Of a stretch of 51,117 nucleotides of DNA, positions 24,425 through 33,121 are shown piece after piece. Origin of the DNA: Thermodesulfatator autotrophicus (GTDB lineage Bacteria > Desulfobacterota > Thermodesulfobacteria > Thermodesulfobacteriales > Thermodesulfatatoraceae); assembly GCF_001642325.1 (NCBI RefSeq), contig NZ_LSFI01000016.1:1-51117 (forward strand), given 5' to 3'. Position numbers and translations under genes: made by a program. Within the stretch, counting starts at the first letter, position 1, and every line of letters begins with the position of its first letter. The notes under the pieces were generated by a model, which ran no database searches, had not been told where the DNA came from, and was given only the letters and a program-made list of their open reading frames with translations.

Positions 24425-25756
24425 ATGCATATAGCGGTAATTGGTACGGGCTATGTTGGCCTGGTATCTGGAGCTGGCATGGCAGACTTTGGCATGAACG
24501 TAGTTTGCGTAGATATAGACGAAGAAAAAATAGCCAAACTTAAAGCAGGGGAAATTCCTTTTTACGAACCCGGGCTAAAAGAACTGGTGGCCAAAAACGT
24601 AAAGGCAGGAAGGCTTTCTTTTACTACAGATTTGGCAGAGGCGGTAAAACGCACGCTTGTTATCTTTATTTGTGTGGGAACTCCTCCAGCTCCTGACGGC
24701 TCAGCAGACCTTTCAGCGGTAAAATCAGTAGCCCTCTCTTTAGCTGAAACCATAGACGAATACAAGGTAATTGTTACCAAAAGTACTGTTCCGGTGGGCA
24801 CCAATCGCTGGATCAAACAGCTAATAGACGAAAACAAAAAAAATGACGTCAAAGTTGATATTATTTCTAATCCGGAGTTTTTACGTGAGGGTTGTGCTAT
24901 TGAAGACTTTATGCGCCCTGATAGGGTAGTTATAGGCGGTGAAAGTGACCACGCCATTGCCATAATCAAAGATATTTATCGCCCCCTTTATCTGGCTGAA
25001 ACCCCTTTTGTGATAACTGACCTTGAAACTGCTGAAATGATTAAATATGCCTCTAATGCCTTTTTGGCCACCAAAATAAGTTTTATTAACGAAGTGGCCA
25101 CTCTTTGTGATAAAGTGGGAGCAGACGTTATAACTGTAGCCAAGGCCATGGGGCTTGACCCTCGCATTGGTCCCAGGTTTCTTAACCCAGGTCCTGGTTT
25201 TGGTGGTTCTTGTTTTCCAAAAGACGTCCGCGCCCTTGCCTATCTCGGCAAACAGAACGACCACCCCATGCATATACTTGAGGCTGTTCTAACTGTTAAC
25301 GAGAGACAGCGTGAGGTTACCGTGGAAAAGGTTAAGCAAATGTGTGGAGATATTTCTGGAAAAACTATTGCTGTGTTGGGACTAGCCTTTAAACCCAATA
25401 CCAGTGATGTGAGAGAATCTCCTGCCCTTGATATAATTGAAAAACTGGTGGCTGAGGGCGCTAAGGTGCAGGCCTATGACCCTATAGCCGAAGAAGAATT
25501 TAGGAAAGCCAAACCCAATCTTCCGGTTGAATACGCAAGTGATCCCTATGAAGCGGCGGAAGGGGCTCATTGTCTTCTTATACTTACGGAGTGGAATGAG
25601 TTCCGCTATCTTGATCTAGAAAAGATAAAAGGCCTAATGGCTGAGCCAGCCATTGTTGACGCCCGCAATATTTATGAGCCAGCTCGTATGCAAAAATTAG
25701 GCTTCCGTTATACAGGTATGGGGCGAGGAAACTTGTCTGAAAAAGCTTATCTTTAA
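24425..25756 (+). CDS. ugd: UDP-glucose 6-dehydrogenase
   Basis: A 443-residue enzyme that oxidises UDP-glucose to UDP-glucuronate with two NAD+. GTGYVGLV (7-14) is the NAD site, and the catalytic cysteine is C263 in GFGGSCFPKD. K207 (EMIKYASNAFLATKISFINE) and the C-terminal LAFKPNTSDVRESPA are typical. AGGAGG precedes the ATG. It probably feeds the epimerase at 18975 and the exopolysaccharide, though it is 4.5 kb from that operon. Confidence 0.96.
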   Translation: MHIAVIGTGYVGLVSGAGMADFGMNVVCVDIDEEKIAKLKAGEIPFYEPGLKELVAKNVKAGRLSFTTDLAEAVKRTLVIFICVGTPPAPDGSADLSAVKSVALSLAETIDEYKVIVTKSTVPVGTNRWIKQLIDENKKNDVKVDIISNPEFLREGCAIEDFMRPDRVVIGGESDHAIAIIKDIYRPLYLAETPFVITDLETAEMIKYASNAFLATKISFINEVATLCDKVGADVITVAKAMGLDPRIGPRFLNPGPGFGGSCFPKDVRALAYLGKQNDHPMHILEAVLTVNERQREVTVEKVKQMCGDISGKTIAVLGLAFKPNTSDVRESPALDIIEKLVAEGAKVQAYDPIAEEEFRKAKPNLPVEYASDPYEAAEGAHCLLILTEWNEFRYLDLEKIKGLMAEPAIVDARNIYEPARMQKLGFRYTGMGRGNLSEKAYL

Positions 25757-25773
25757 GAGTTTTCTTCTATAAG

Positions 25774-25813
25774 GGCTTGTAGTGCAAAAATAGAGCTTTA
25801 ATTTTTACAAGCC
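25774..25813 (+). terminator. Hairpin downstream of ugd
   Basis: GGCTTGTA (25774-25781) and TACAAGCC (25806-25813) form an 8-bp stem around an AT-rich loop with a further AAAAT/ATTTT pairing. There is no T tract after it on the plus strand, so termination is only likely, not certain. Confidence 0.4.
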
Positions 25814-25835
25814 TGGCTTAAGCAGGCGGAGTATC

Positions 25836-25985
25836 ATTGTGGCGAAGCGGCGCTGTTGTCGTGGGGTAGCCCCTTCGGCATACTTCAAGGCTGAGGTATC
25901 CGTGCTGTCACCGCGAGGAGATTTCCATTTCGCTCCGCTTTTTCATTGCGAAGAGATCTCTAGCTTTGTCTGGAAAAAACGAAGC
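25836..25985. repeat. Cluster of REP-like sequences in a gene-free interval
   Basis: The 360-base interval between ugd and the initiator tRNA holds GTGGCGAAGCGGCGCTGTTGTC, GTGCTGTCACCGCGAGGAGAT and TTTCATTGCGAAGAGATCTC fragments of the dispersed repeat. An open frame through it has no start signal or protein-like composition, so I treat the whole stretch as non-coding. Confidence 0.6.
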
Positions 25986-26118
25986 AGTCTAATGGTGGAT
26001 ACTTTAAGGATAAGTATTGCAATCAATGATGCTTTTTTAAAGGTCTCAATAGATGAAATTCTAGCTTACAAGAAACAGGTCTTATTTTGTAGGTGGTGAT
26101 TAATAGAGAAGAAAAAAT

Positions 26119-26195
<77 letters not shown>

Positions 26196-26208
26196 TCAGT
26201 CGCTTTTA

Positions 26209-26236
26209 AAAATAATCTGTTTAAAATTTTTGTCAA
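26209..26236 (-). promoter_or_regulatory. Promoter of tRNA-fMet
   Basis: On the minus strand TTGACA (26236-26231) and TATTTT (26214-26209) are separated by 16 bases. Transcription would begin about 7 bases before the tRNA 5' end. The tRNA-Pro promoter has the same TTGACA-N16-TATTWT design. Confidence 0.7.
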
Positions 26237-26254
26237 TAACCTGTAACTTTACCT

Positions 26255-26821
26255 CTATAAAGCCTTACAGCTTTTGGCTAGAAGGATTACTTTGGAGACT
26301 TTTTCAAGCACCAGCATGAGATTTAAGGCCTGAGATAAGTTTTTACCCAGTGTAACTGCTCCATGCCGTTCAAGCACTAAAACATCTGCTTCTTGTGAGG
26401 CTTCAGCTACTTCTTTAGCCAAATCTTCAGTTCCAGGTTCCCTATAAGGGACACGGCTTACTTTTCCGAGAATTAGAGGTATCTCTGCTAAATAATTTTT
26501 ATTAAAATCTTCGCCGGTTAAATCTAAAGCCAGAGTGTAAGGCGGATGGGCGTGAATAATAGCGGAAACATCTTCGCGTGTTTTATAAACTGCTAGATGC
26601 ATTCTAAATTCAGAGCTCGGGTTGCGCCCATCAATAATGTTGCCTTCTAGATCAAGGACTACTATGTCTTGGGACTCAAGTTCTTTTTTGAAAACACCTG
26701 AAGGGGTAATATAAATTCTATCTTTAACCTTTACGGAAATATTGCCTTCACTTCCCACCATCAGGCCTTCTTCTCCGGCTTTACGGGCAAATTCGGCTAC
26801 AGTGCTTCTTGGAAACTTCAC
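26255..26821 (-). CDS. Class II aldolase/adducin-family protein (fuculose-phosphate aldolase-like)
   Basis: A 188-residue metal-dependent class II aldolase. GNISVK, TPSGVFK, PSSEFRMHLAVY, the zinc motif HAHPPY and ERHGAVT are present, as in L-fuculose-1-phosphate aldolase and the methylthioribulose-phosphate dehydratase MtnB. Sequence alone does not separate these activities. The start is GTG at 26821, with a strong AAAGGAGG; GTGA overlaps the stop of the upstream DUF3108-like gene. Confidence 0.85.
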   Translation of the reverse strand: MKFPRSTVAEFARKAGEEGLMVGSEGNISVKVKDRIYITPSGVFKKELESQDIVVLDLEGNIIDGRNPSSEFRMHLAVYKTREDVSAIIHAHPPYTLALDLTGEDFNKNYLAEIPLILGKVSRVPYREPGTEDLAKEVAEASQEADVLVLERHGAVTLGKNLSQALNLMLVLEKVSKVILLAKSCKAL

Positions 26822-27537
26822 TTTTTACCTCCTTTACATGGTAAATTGGTAAGACCGGCCGTAATATGCCCCAGAGTTAATTCTCCCTGGGCCTTTATTA
26901 CCAGCTTTCGGGCCAGCCACAGATAAGCTTTTTTAGAGCGCTCAATTAGCTCGCTCTGAAAGCCAAAAGTGACTTCCATTTTTTGAGTTTTCAGGCGGCC
27001 ACAGACGGTATTGATATTTTCGTCTTTCAAATATTTTAGAAGGGCCTGGTTGGCTTTATCTTTCGCAAAAATCCAGAAGGTCTTTTCTTCACCAGGTTTT
27101 TCCATAATGGTATTCATAGAAGCGTAAAAAGCGGAAAGCTCATCATGGACCGGATAATGTTTAAGCTTTATTTCTTTTTCTTTACGGCCATTTTTGTATC
27201 TTATTACCTTACCCCTTTGTTGGTCGTAAATAAACTCTTTTAAAACAGCTTTCCCTCTTTCTACCCGATAAATACGACTGCGGCGGGGATATCCTTCCGG
27301 GTCAAGCCAGGTGGTCCAGGTTGATTCAAAAGGAAGAAGCATACGCACAAATCCGGTAGTCCAGGCCTTGGCTATGAGCTTGGTGCGGGAGCCGCTTTTT
27401 ATTACGGTGACTTTTATTTGGCCAGCAGGTATGGCCAGCCAGGAGACTTTGTAATGGTAAACCTGTTTCTCTACGGCCTTTGCCGGCCAGGGCAAAAAAC
27501 ACCACAGAAGAATAAAGCTAATAATTAAATTTTTCAC
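26818..27537 (-). CDS. Secreted DUF3108-like protein
   Basis: A 239-residue protein with a signal peptide (MKNLIISFILLWCFLPWPAKA) and a GTG start inside the 3' end of coaD (20-base overlap). The body, VYHYKVSWLAIPAGQIKVTV, LDPEGYPRRSRIY, HDELSAFYASMN and WLARKLVIKAQGELTLG, matches the DUF3108 periplasmic beta-rich family. Function is unknown. It ends with GTGA overlap to the aldolase gene. Confidence 0.85.
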   Translation of the reverse strand: MKNLIISFILLWCFLPWPAKAVEKQVYHYKVSWLAIPAGQIKVTVIKSGSRTKLIAKAWTTGFVRMLLPFESTWTTWLDPEGYPRRSRIYRVERGKAVLKEFIYDQQRGKVIRYKNGRKEKEIKLKHYPVHDELSAFYASMNTIMEKPGEEKTFWIFAKDKANQALLKYLKDENINTVCGRLKTQKMEVTFGFQSELIERSKKAYLWLARKLVIKAQGELTLGHITAGLTNLPCKGGKK

Positions 27538-28012
27538 GCAGTTTCTCCTCTACATTGGGAGGCACAAGATCTGAGACGTCTCCGCCGAAACGGGCAGCTT
27601 CTTTGACAATAGTAGAACAGATAAAAAACCACCTGAACCCCGGCATAAGAAAGATAGTATCTATTTGGCGATTAAGCTTACGGTTCATAAGGGCCAGCTG
27701 GAATTCGTATTCAAAGTCAGAAACAGCCCTTAAGCCTCTTACAATCACCTTGGCTCCTTTCTGAGCGGCAAAATCCACTAAAAGTCCCGGGAAGCTGGTT
27801 ACTTCTACCCTATCAAAAAAATCATACCCTGAAAGGGCTTTTCTTATCATTTCAAGCCGTTCTTCCACGGTAAAAAGGGGTTTTTTGGCCGGGTTTTCTC
27901 CAATGGCTACGATGAGATAATCAAAAATGCGAAGGGCCCTTTTCATCAAATCTATGTGTCCATAAGTGACCGGATCAAAAGCCCCAGGATAAATGGCTAT
28001 TCTTTTCTCCAT
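27518..28012 (-). CDS. coaD: Phosphopantetheine adenylyltransferase
   Basis: CoaD, 164 residues, makes dephospho-CoA from phosphopantetheine and ATP. GAFDPVTYGH (10-19) holds the TxGH nucleotide site. KVIVRGLRAVSDFEYEFQLALMNRKL is diagnostic. The ISSS-type loop is FICSTIVKE here, a mild change. The ATG shares one base with the rsmD stop codon; the two genes are commonly paired. Confidence 0.96.
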   Translation of the reverse strand: MEKRIAIYPGAFDPVTYGHIDLMKRALRIFDYLIVAIGENPAKKPLFTVEERLEMIRKALSGYDFFDRVEVTSFPGLLVDFAAQKGAKVIVRGLRAVSDFEYEFQLALMNRKLNRQIDTIFLMPGFRWFFICSTIVKEAARFGGDVSDLVPPNVEEKLREKFNY

Positions 28013-28548
28013 TAGCGCCTCCGGTAAAAATGTAGCCTTGTTTGGCCGTAAGTTTTTTCACGAAATTTTATAAGGCCTTCTATCTCTTCTGGAAAATTTT
28101 CTTCCGTGTTTTCCTCAACCACTACCACACCATCTTCAGCTAAAAAAGGCTCTATTTTCTTTAAGGTTTTTAATGCAAGGCCGGTGCCATAGGGAGGGGT
28201 AATAAAAATTAAATCAAAGGGCGCTTCTGAGAAAAGATTTTTTAAGCCTTTGGGAAGGGTGAGACGCTTTATTTCAGCTGTTTCCTTAAGGCTTGACAGG
28301 TTCTCTTTTACCAGAGAAAGGGCTTCGCCACTTTGGTCAACAAAAATGACCTTTTTGGCGCCACGCGAAAGGGCCTCAAGTCCCAGGGCTCCAGTGCCAC
28401 AAAAAAGGTCAAGCACTTTTGCCCCTTCCACCTGCGGACCAAGGGAATCAAAGAGGGCCTTGCGCACCTTGTCCATCATAGGGCGGATATCGCGAGACTT
28501 GGGAGCCTTTAAAATGCGGCCACGGTGTTTGCCAGCGGTTATGCGCAT
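28012..28548 (-). CDS. rsmD: 16S rRNA guanine-N2 methyltransferase RsmD-like
   Basis: A 178-residue RsmD-family methyltransferase that modifies G966 of 16S rRNA. The start MRITAGKHRGRIL at 28548 is preceded by TTGGAG and is the family's usual beginning. VLDLFCGTGALGLEALSRGA binds SAM. The catalytic motif that is normally D/N-PP-F/Y reads TPPY (117-120, ITPPYGTG), an unexpected Thr. It is followed directly by coaD and preceded by the dnaK terminator. Confidence 0.92.
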   Translation of the reverse strand: MRITAGKHRGRILKAPKSRDIRPMMDKVRKALFDSLGPQVEGAKVLDLFCGTGALGLEALSRGAKKVIFVDQSGEALSLVKENLSSLKETAEIKRLTLPKGLKNLFSEAPFDLIFITPPYGTGLALKTLKKIEPFLAEDGVVVVEENTEENFPEEIEGLIKFREKTYGQTRLHFYRRR

Positions 28549-28555
28549 ATCTCCA

Positions 28556-28588
28556 AAATAAAAAAGCGGGGCCAAAGCCCCGCTTTTC
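28556..28588 (-). terminator. Intrinsic terminator of the hrcA-grpE-dnaK operon
   Basis: AAAAGCGGGGC (28562-28572) and GCCCCGCTTTT (28577-28587) form an 11-bp stem with a 4-base loop, followed on the minus strand by a T run (TTTTTT). It lies 18 bases after the dnaK stop codon and before the rsmD ribosome binding site. Confidence 0.92.
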
Positions 28589-28605
28589 AGACTAGCAAGA
28601 TGGAT

Positions 28606-30546
28606 TTACTTCATTTCTTCAAAATCAGCGTCAATTACGTCATCGCCGCCTTTTTTCTCACTGCTTCCACCCGTCTCACCACCAGCGGTACCCTGAGCTC
28701 CTGCTCCAGCAGCGCCAGCCTGACCGGCCTGGGCGTGTTTGTAAGCCATCTCCGCCAGGCGATAAGAGGCCTGGGTAAGCTCTTCAGTAGCTTTGCGGAT
28801 AGCTTCAAGATCTTCGCCTTCCATAACTTTGCGGAGATTGTCTATCTTTTCCTGGACCTCTTTGCGCAGGTCTTCGGGTACCTTGTCACCCAGTTCACTT
28901 AAAGATTTTTCAACAGAGTAGATGATGCTATCAGCCTGGTTGCGGGCTTCAATGAGTTCTTTGCGGCGGCGGTCTTCCTCAGCGTGCATTTCAGCCTCTT
29001 TAATCATCTTCTGAATCTCTTCCTCAGTGAGACCAGAAGAAGGCTTCACCACCACCGATTGCTCTTTACCAGTAGCCAGGTCTTTAGCTGTTACGTTTAA
29101 GATACCGTCGGCGTCTATGTCAAAGGTAACTTCAATTTGCGGCACACCACGCGGTGCTGGTGGAATACCTACCAGTTCAAAGCGGGCTATGCTCTTGTTG
29201 TCCTTGGCCATGGGGCGCTCGCCCTGAAGCACGTGTATGGTAACCGAGGTCTGGTTGTCAGCTGCGGTGGTAAAAATCTGGCTTTTACGTGTAGGTATGG
29301 TGGTGCCCCGCGGGATAATCACTGTAAATACACCACCCAGAGTCTCAATACCGAGAGAAAGCGGTGTTACGTCAAGTAGCAACACATCTTTTACTTCGCC
29401 CTTGAGAACACCGGCCTGAATAGCTGCCCCCATGGCTACTACTTCGTCGGGGTTTACGCCTTTTACCGGCTCTTTGCCGAATATTTCCTTCACTTTGCGC
29501 TGTACTGCCGGCATACGGGTCATACCACCAACCAGCAGGACTTCGTCAATGTCCTGTGGGGTAATGCCTGCGTCTTTCATCGCGATACGGCAGGGTTCTT
29601 CCAGACGGTCTAAAAGGTCCTGACACAGGCTTTCAAGTTTAGCCCTGGTAATCTTCATTACCAGGTGCTTTGGGCCACTGGCATCAGCCGTAATAAACGG
29701 GAGGTTTATTTCAGTTTCCTGAACCGTTGAAAGCTCAATCTTAGCCTTTTCTGCCGCTTCTTTCAAACGCTGAAGGGCCATACGGTCCTGCCGCAGGTCA
29801 ATACCGTGTTCTTTTTTGAATTCCTCGGCAATGTAGTCAACCAGGCGCATGTCAAAGTCTTCACCACCAAGGAAGGTGTCACCAGAGGTGGCCTTAACTT
29901 CAAAAACACCTTCGCCAATTTCAAGGATGGAGATATCAAAGGTTCCGCCACCAAGGTCAAAGACAGCTACGGTGCCTTCTTTCTTTTTGTCAAGCCCGTA
30001 GGCCAGGCAGGCAGCGGTAGGTTCGTTAATGATACGCTTCACATCAAGGCCAGCAATACGGCCAGCGTCTTTGGTGGCCTGGCGCTGAGAGTCGTCAAAA
30101 TAAGCCGGGACAGTGATAACCGCTTCTTTAACTTCACTGCCGAGGTATTCCTGAGCGTCTTCTTTAAGTTTGCGAAGAATCATAGCGGAAATTTCAGGTG
30201 GGCTGTAGCGTTTGCCACGCACTTCTACGTGCGCGTCGCCATTAGGAGCCTCAACAATCTTATAAGGAACGCGTTTAGCCCACTCCTGGACTACAGGGTC
30301 TTTGAATTTGCGCCCCATAAGGCGCTTGATGCCGAAAATGGTGTTTTCAGCGTTGGTAATGGCCTGGCGTTTAGCCAGCTGGCCAACGAGAATCTGGCCA
30401 TCTTCCAAAAAGGCCACCACCGAAGGTGTAGTGCGCGTTCCTTCCTGGTTAGGGATAACTTTAGGCTCTCCCGCTTCGTAGATAGCCATGCAAGAGTTAG
30501 TGGTTCCAAGGTCTATCCCAAAAGGTTTGGTGTTTTTTTCACTCAT
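28606..30546 (-). CDS. dnaK: Chaperone DnaK (Hsp70)
   Basis: DnaK, 646 residues. The start at 30546 follows GGAGG by 8 bases. [10 protein letters not shown] begins the ATPase domain, [13 protein letters not shown] and [10 protein letters not shown] are the phosphate motifs, [14 protein letters not shown] opens the peptide-binding domain, and a Gly/Ala-rich linker leads to the [11 protein letters not shown] tail. No dnaJ follows; a terminator lies just downstream. It lies 17 bases after grpE. Confidence 0.98.
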   Translation of the reverse strand: MSEKNTKPFGIDLGTTNSCMAIYEAGEPKVIPNQEGTRTTPSVVAFLEDGQILVGQLAKRQAITNAENTIFGIKRLMGRKFKDPVVQEWAKRVPYKIVEAPNGDAHVEVRGKRYSPPEISAMILRKLKEDAQEYLGSEVKEAVITVPAYFDDSQRQATKDAGRIAGLDVKRIINEPTAACLAYGLDKKKEGTVAVFDLGGGTFDISILEIGEGVFEVKATSGDTFLGGEDFDMRLVDYIAEEFKKEHGIDLRQDRMALQRLKEAAEKAKIELSTVQETEINLPFITADASGPKHLVMKITRAKLESLCQDLLDRLEEPCRIAMKDAGITPQDIDEVLLVGGMTRMPAVQRKVKEIFGKEPVKGVNPDEVVAMGAAIQAGVLKGEVKDVLLLDVTPLSLGIETLGGVFTVIIPRGTTIPTRKSQIFTTAADNQTSVTIHVLQGERPMAKDNKSIARFELVGIPPAPRGVPQIEVTFDIDADGILNVTAKDLATGKEQSVVVKPSSGLTEEEIQKMIKEAEMHAEEDRRRKELIEARNQADSIIYSVEKSLSELGDKVPEDLRKEVQEKIDNLRKVMEGEDLEAIRKATEELTQASYRLAEMAYKHAQAGQAGAAGAGAQGTAGGETGGSSEKKGGDDVIDADFEEMK

Positions 30547-30563
30547 GGTCTCTACCTCCAATC

Positions 30564-31211
30564 TTAATTTTTATTTTCGCCCTGGTCAGGCGTTTCCTTC
30601 TGACTTTCAGCAGGTTTTTTAGCCACCGCTACTAAGGCCGGGCGAATAACCCGCCCGTGAAGGGTATAACCCTTCTGAAAGGTTCTAACTACTGCCCCTT
30701 CAGGGTGTTCGTGGGTCTCTTCTACCGTCAGAGCTTCGTGAATCTCTGGTTTAAAAGTATCACCAATAACCACTTCAAACTGCTTGAGACCAAACTTTTC
30801 TAAAGTTTGAAAGAGTCCCTTAAGGGTTAATTCAATCCCTTCAATCAGGGCCTTGGCGTCTTGCGATTGTTTAGCCGCCTCAAGGGCCCTTTCCAAATTG
30901 TCTACAAAAGGCAAAAGCTCCTTCATGAAAGTTTCAAGTGCATACTTGAAGTATTCCTCTTTCTCGCGCTTAAAACTCTTTTTTAGATTTTCTACCTCTG
31001 CGGCATAGCGAAGGGCCAGTTCTTTATATTCTTTAACTTCAGCTTCTTTCTTTTTGATAAGTTCTATGAGTTCTTCCCGGCTCTCAGGATATGTTTCTTT
31101 AGTCTCTTGAGTTTCCTGGGCCTCTTGTTTGGCCTTTTCCATATTTTTAGTACCCTCCTTTTCCTTTTTCGCTGGCACACCACCTCGATAGAGGTGGTAA
31201 ACCTTGGCCAT
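30564..31211 (-). CDS. grpE: Nucleotide-exchange factor GrpE (two possible starts)
   Basis: GrpE releases ADP from DnaK. The family part is clear: a long coiled coil (residues about 48-100 from the first start), [38 protein letters not shown] and [26 protein letters not shown]. Two ATGs have good ribosome binding sites. The one at 31211 (AGGAGG, 215 residues) adds a 23-residue basic leader, [20 protein letters not shown]. The one at 31142 (AAGGAGGG, 192 residues) gives a normal acidic N-terminus. The first site lies wholly inside a strong hairpin (31187-31230), so the second may be the main start. Confidence 0.93.
   Translation of the reverse strand: MAKVYHLYRGGVPAKKEKEGTKNMEKAKQEAQETQETKETYPESREELIELIKKKEAEVKEYKELALRYAAEVENLKKSFKREKEEYFKYALETFMKELLPFVDNLERALEAAKQSQDAKALIEGIELTLKGLFQTLEKFGLKQFEVVIGDTFKPEIHEALTVEETHEHPEGAVVRTFQKGYTLHGRVIRPALVAVAKKPAESQKETPDQGENKN
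31179..31198 (-). promoter_or_regulatory. Competing hairpin in the grpE leader
   Basis: On leftward mRNA ACCACCTC (31198-31191) and GAGGTGGT (31186-31179) form a perfect 8-bp stem with loop TATC. Its 5' arm is also part of the 3' arm of the long hairpin at 31187-31230, so the two structures exclude each other. Formation of this one would release the first ribosome binding site. Confidence 0.6.
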
Positions 31212-31230
31212 AAGGCTTACCTCCTCTATC
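31187..31230 (-). promoter_or_regulatory. Hairpin sequestering the first grpE ribosome binding site
   Basis: In leftward mRNA the 19-base arm GATAGAGGAGGTAAGCCTT (31230-31212) pairs with AAGGTTTACCACCTCTATC (31205-31187): 17 Watson-Crick pairs, one G-U and one A-A mismatch. The 6-base loop is AUGGCC, which holds the start codon at 31211. AGGAGG is fully base-paired. No T tract follows, so it is not an intrinsic terminator. An RNA thermometer, a ligand- or protein-bound switch or a processing site are options. Confidence 0.75.
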
Positions 31231-31250
31231 GTTTTCTTCTCGGAGAAAAA

Positions 31251-32285
31251 TTAAGTACGGGGAAGGAACTTGTCCAGAAGGTGAGAGACAATTCTTGAGG
31301 TATAATCCACCACCGGCACGACTTTAGAATAGTCCATTCTGATAGGGCCTATAACAGCCAAGCCTCCCATGGGATTCCTTGCCCGATAATAGGGAGAAGC
31401 TACGGCACTTAAGTTTCGCGGGGCTCCAAGGCCAGTCTCTGCCCCAATTAAGACCTGGACTCCATGACTTCCCAAGCAGCGTTCTATAATTTTCAGAAAT
31501 ATGTTTTTTTCTTCAAAGGCCGCGAGAAGTTCTTTAAGGCGTTCTACATCTTTGAACTCCGGAACATCTAGAAGGCGAGAAATGCCTTCTACTATTGGTT
31601 CAGAAGGAGTTTCACTTTCTTCAAGTTCTTCAAAAAGCCTATCTAGAAATTTTCTTTCAGCTTCTATTTCCTTTAAAAGCTCATCGCGGGCTTCTTCTAA
31701 GGTAACCTTAGGGAGCTTCTGATTGAGATAACTGGCCAGACGTTCCAGGGCTCCAGGGGAGATACTTTCAGGAATTTTTAAAAGTCGGTTAACTACAATG
31801 CCCGCCTCAGTAACCGCTACCACCAGCACCAACCCTCGGCCCAGAGGCACAAAATCAAGTTTAATAAGCCTTTCGTGGCCTATTCTGGGAGAAGATACTA
31901 CAGAAGGGAAGCCAGTCATCTGGGTTAAAAGCCGTGAAGTAATACGCAAAAGCTCAGAAAGATCTTCTATCTCTTCGCTTTCAAAGGCCTTTTCAATGGT
32001 TTCTCTGGCCTCATCAGCCAGGGGTTCGGCTTCAAGCAAATTTTCTACGTAGTATCTAAAACCTTCTTCTGTAGGCACTCGCCCGGCGGAGACATGGGGC
32101 TGGGCAAGAAGCCCCAGTTCTTCAAGGTCTGCCATGATATTGCGCACTGTAGCTGGTGATAAAGGTGGCTTTAGACGCTTGGCCACGGTACGCGAGCCTA
32201 CAGGCTCAGCGTGGCGAATATAATCCTCCACCACAATGGTAAGCACCTTTTTATAACGGTCAGAAAGTTCTAAAGCTTCAAACAT
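31251..32285 (-). CDS. hrcA: Heat-inducible transcription repressor HrcA
   Basis: HrcA, 344 residues. The ATG at 32285 is chosen with AAGGAA 5 bases upstream. The N-terminal winged helix (VVEDYIRHAEPVGSRTVAKR, SPATVRNIMADLEELGLLAQPHVSAGRVPT) and the C-terminal VIGPIRMDYSKVVPVVDYTSRIVSHLL are diagnostic. HrcA represses heat-shock genes through CIRCE elements (TTAGCACTC-N9-GAGTGCTAA). I see no CIRCE-like site upstream of this gene or before grpE or dnaK, so its targets may lie elsewhere or be diverged. Confidence 0.96.
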   Translation of the reverse strand: MFEALELSDRYKKVLTIVVEDYIRHAEPVGSRTVAKRLKPPLSPATVRNIMADLEELGLLAQPHVSAGRVPTEEGFRYYVENLLEAEPLADEARETIEKAFESEEIEDLSELLRITSRLLTQMTGFPSVVSSPRIGHERLIKLDFVPLGRGLVLVVAVTEAGIVVNRLLKIPESISPGALERLASYLNQKLPKVTLEEARDELLKEIEAERKFLDRLFEELEESETPSEPIVEGISRLLDVPEFKDVERLKELLAAFEEKNIFLKIIERCLGSHGVQVLIGAETGLGAPRNLSAVASPYYRARNPMGGLAVIGPIRMDYSKVVPVVDYTSRIVSHLLDKFLPRT

Positions 32286-32365
32286 AATTTCCTTCAAATA
32301 GTTGGTTAAACTTTAGTGTAATAATATCGGGCCATTAAAGCAATCAGGAGTTTTGTCTTATTGTT

Positions 32366-32842
32366 TTATCTGCCCTGAGCCCCTAAACAACGCCGCAAAA
32401 ATATTATACCTGCTACAAATGAAAGAATCAGGACAATTAAAAGGGCTGTTTCAAGCATGTAGTGTTTGAACATCTCTTCAGAAGCCACACAACCTTCAGG
32501 GGGATGGGCAATCTCTACTGAGAGCACCAGAATACGCCTTACTGAAGCGATAATGCCTATCATCAAAAAGGGTTCTATAGCCAGTTTAATGGAGCCTTTA
32601 AGAGTTATTTTGATGGTGTGAAGTATTTCAAGCAGCATTAAAGCCAGAAGAGACCTATCAAGCACAAAAAAGACAAAGTAAATTATCTCGTCTCGCTTGA
32701 GATAATGAACCCAGGAAGTAAAAATTTCAAAAAATATAAAGCCAATAGCCAGAATAAGGGCCAAAATTAATAAAAGGTAGAAAAATATTTCTATACGGTC
32801 ATAAACTCCGATAATAAATGATTTTTTCTTGGTTGTGTTCAT
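32366..32842 (-). CDS. PsiE-family membrane protein
   Basis: A 158-residue protein with four membrane segments (about 19-42, 57-75, 88-112 and 131-150). IEPFLMIGIIASVRRILVLSVE is the signature of the phosphate-starvation-inducible PsiE family. Its biochemical function is unknown. It stands alone, upstream of hrcA. Confidence 0.82.
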   Translation of the reverse strand: MNTTKKKSFIIGVYDRIEIFFYLLLILALILAIGFIFFEIFTSWVHYLKRDEIIYFVFFVLDRSLLALMLLEILHTIKITLKGSIKLAIEPFLMIGIIASVRRILVLSVEIAHPPEGCVASEEMFKHYMLETALLIVLILSFVAGIIFLRRCLGAQGR

Positions 32843-33121
32843 AGGCCTTTGTCAATCGTATCTCTTAGAAAAATTTTTGGGGTTTTCATTAAATGAATAT
32901 GTTTAGGTGAAACACACTTAAAAATTTAAGCCTTTAAGAAGGCCTTTCAAGCGGTCTTTATTGTCTCTGGGCAAATTTCTTAAGCCTACTTCTTACTCCT
33001 CGCGGAAGCTTTCTAAAACGAGCTTATGGAAAAGGCCAGAATCTAAGCAATATTTTAATTGGCCACTTCGCCTGGAGAAGTATTAATAAGTGCAGAAAAT
33101 GTTTTATATTAGTCTTTATCT
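32843..33121. other. Gene-poor stretch upstream of an IS remnant
   Basis: I see no convincing gene, RNA or repeat here. The sequence is AT-rich with stop codons in all frames. It may be decayed insertion sequence DNA, since a broken transposase follows directly. Confidence 0.4.

Noticed and set aside
25839-26099. Open frame of 86 codons between ugd and tRNA-fMet
   Set aside because: It runs through REP-like repeats, has no ribosome binding site and has low protein character.
29806-30567. A 253-codon open frame antisense to dnaK
   Set aside because: Shadow of dnaK; no start signal and composition mirrors the opposite strand.
31231-32342. CIRCE operator for HrcA
   Set aside because: I looked for TTAGCACTC-N9-GAGTGCTAA around hrcA, grpE and dnaK on both strands and saw nothing close.
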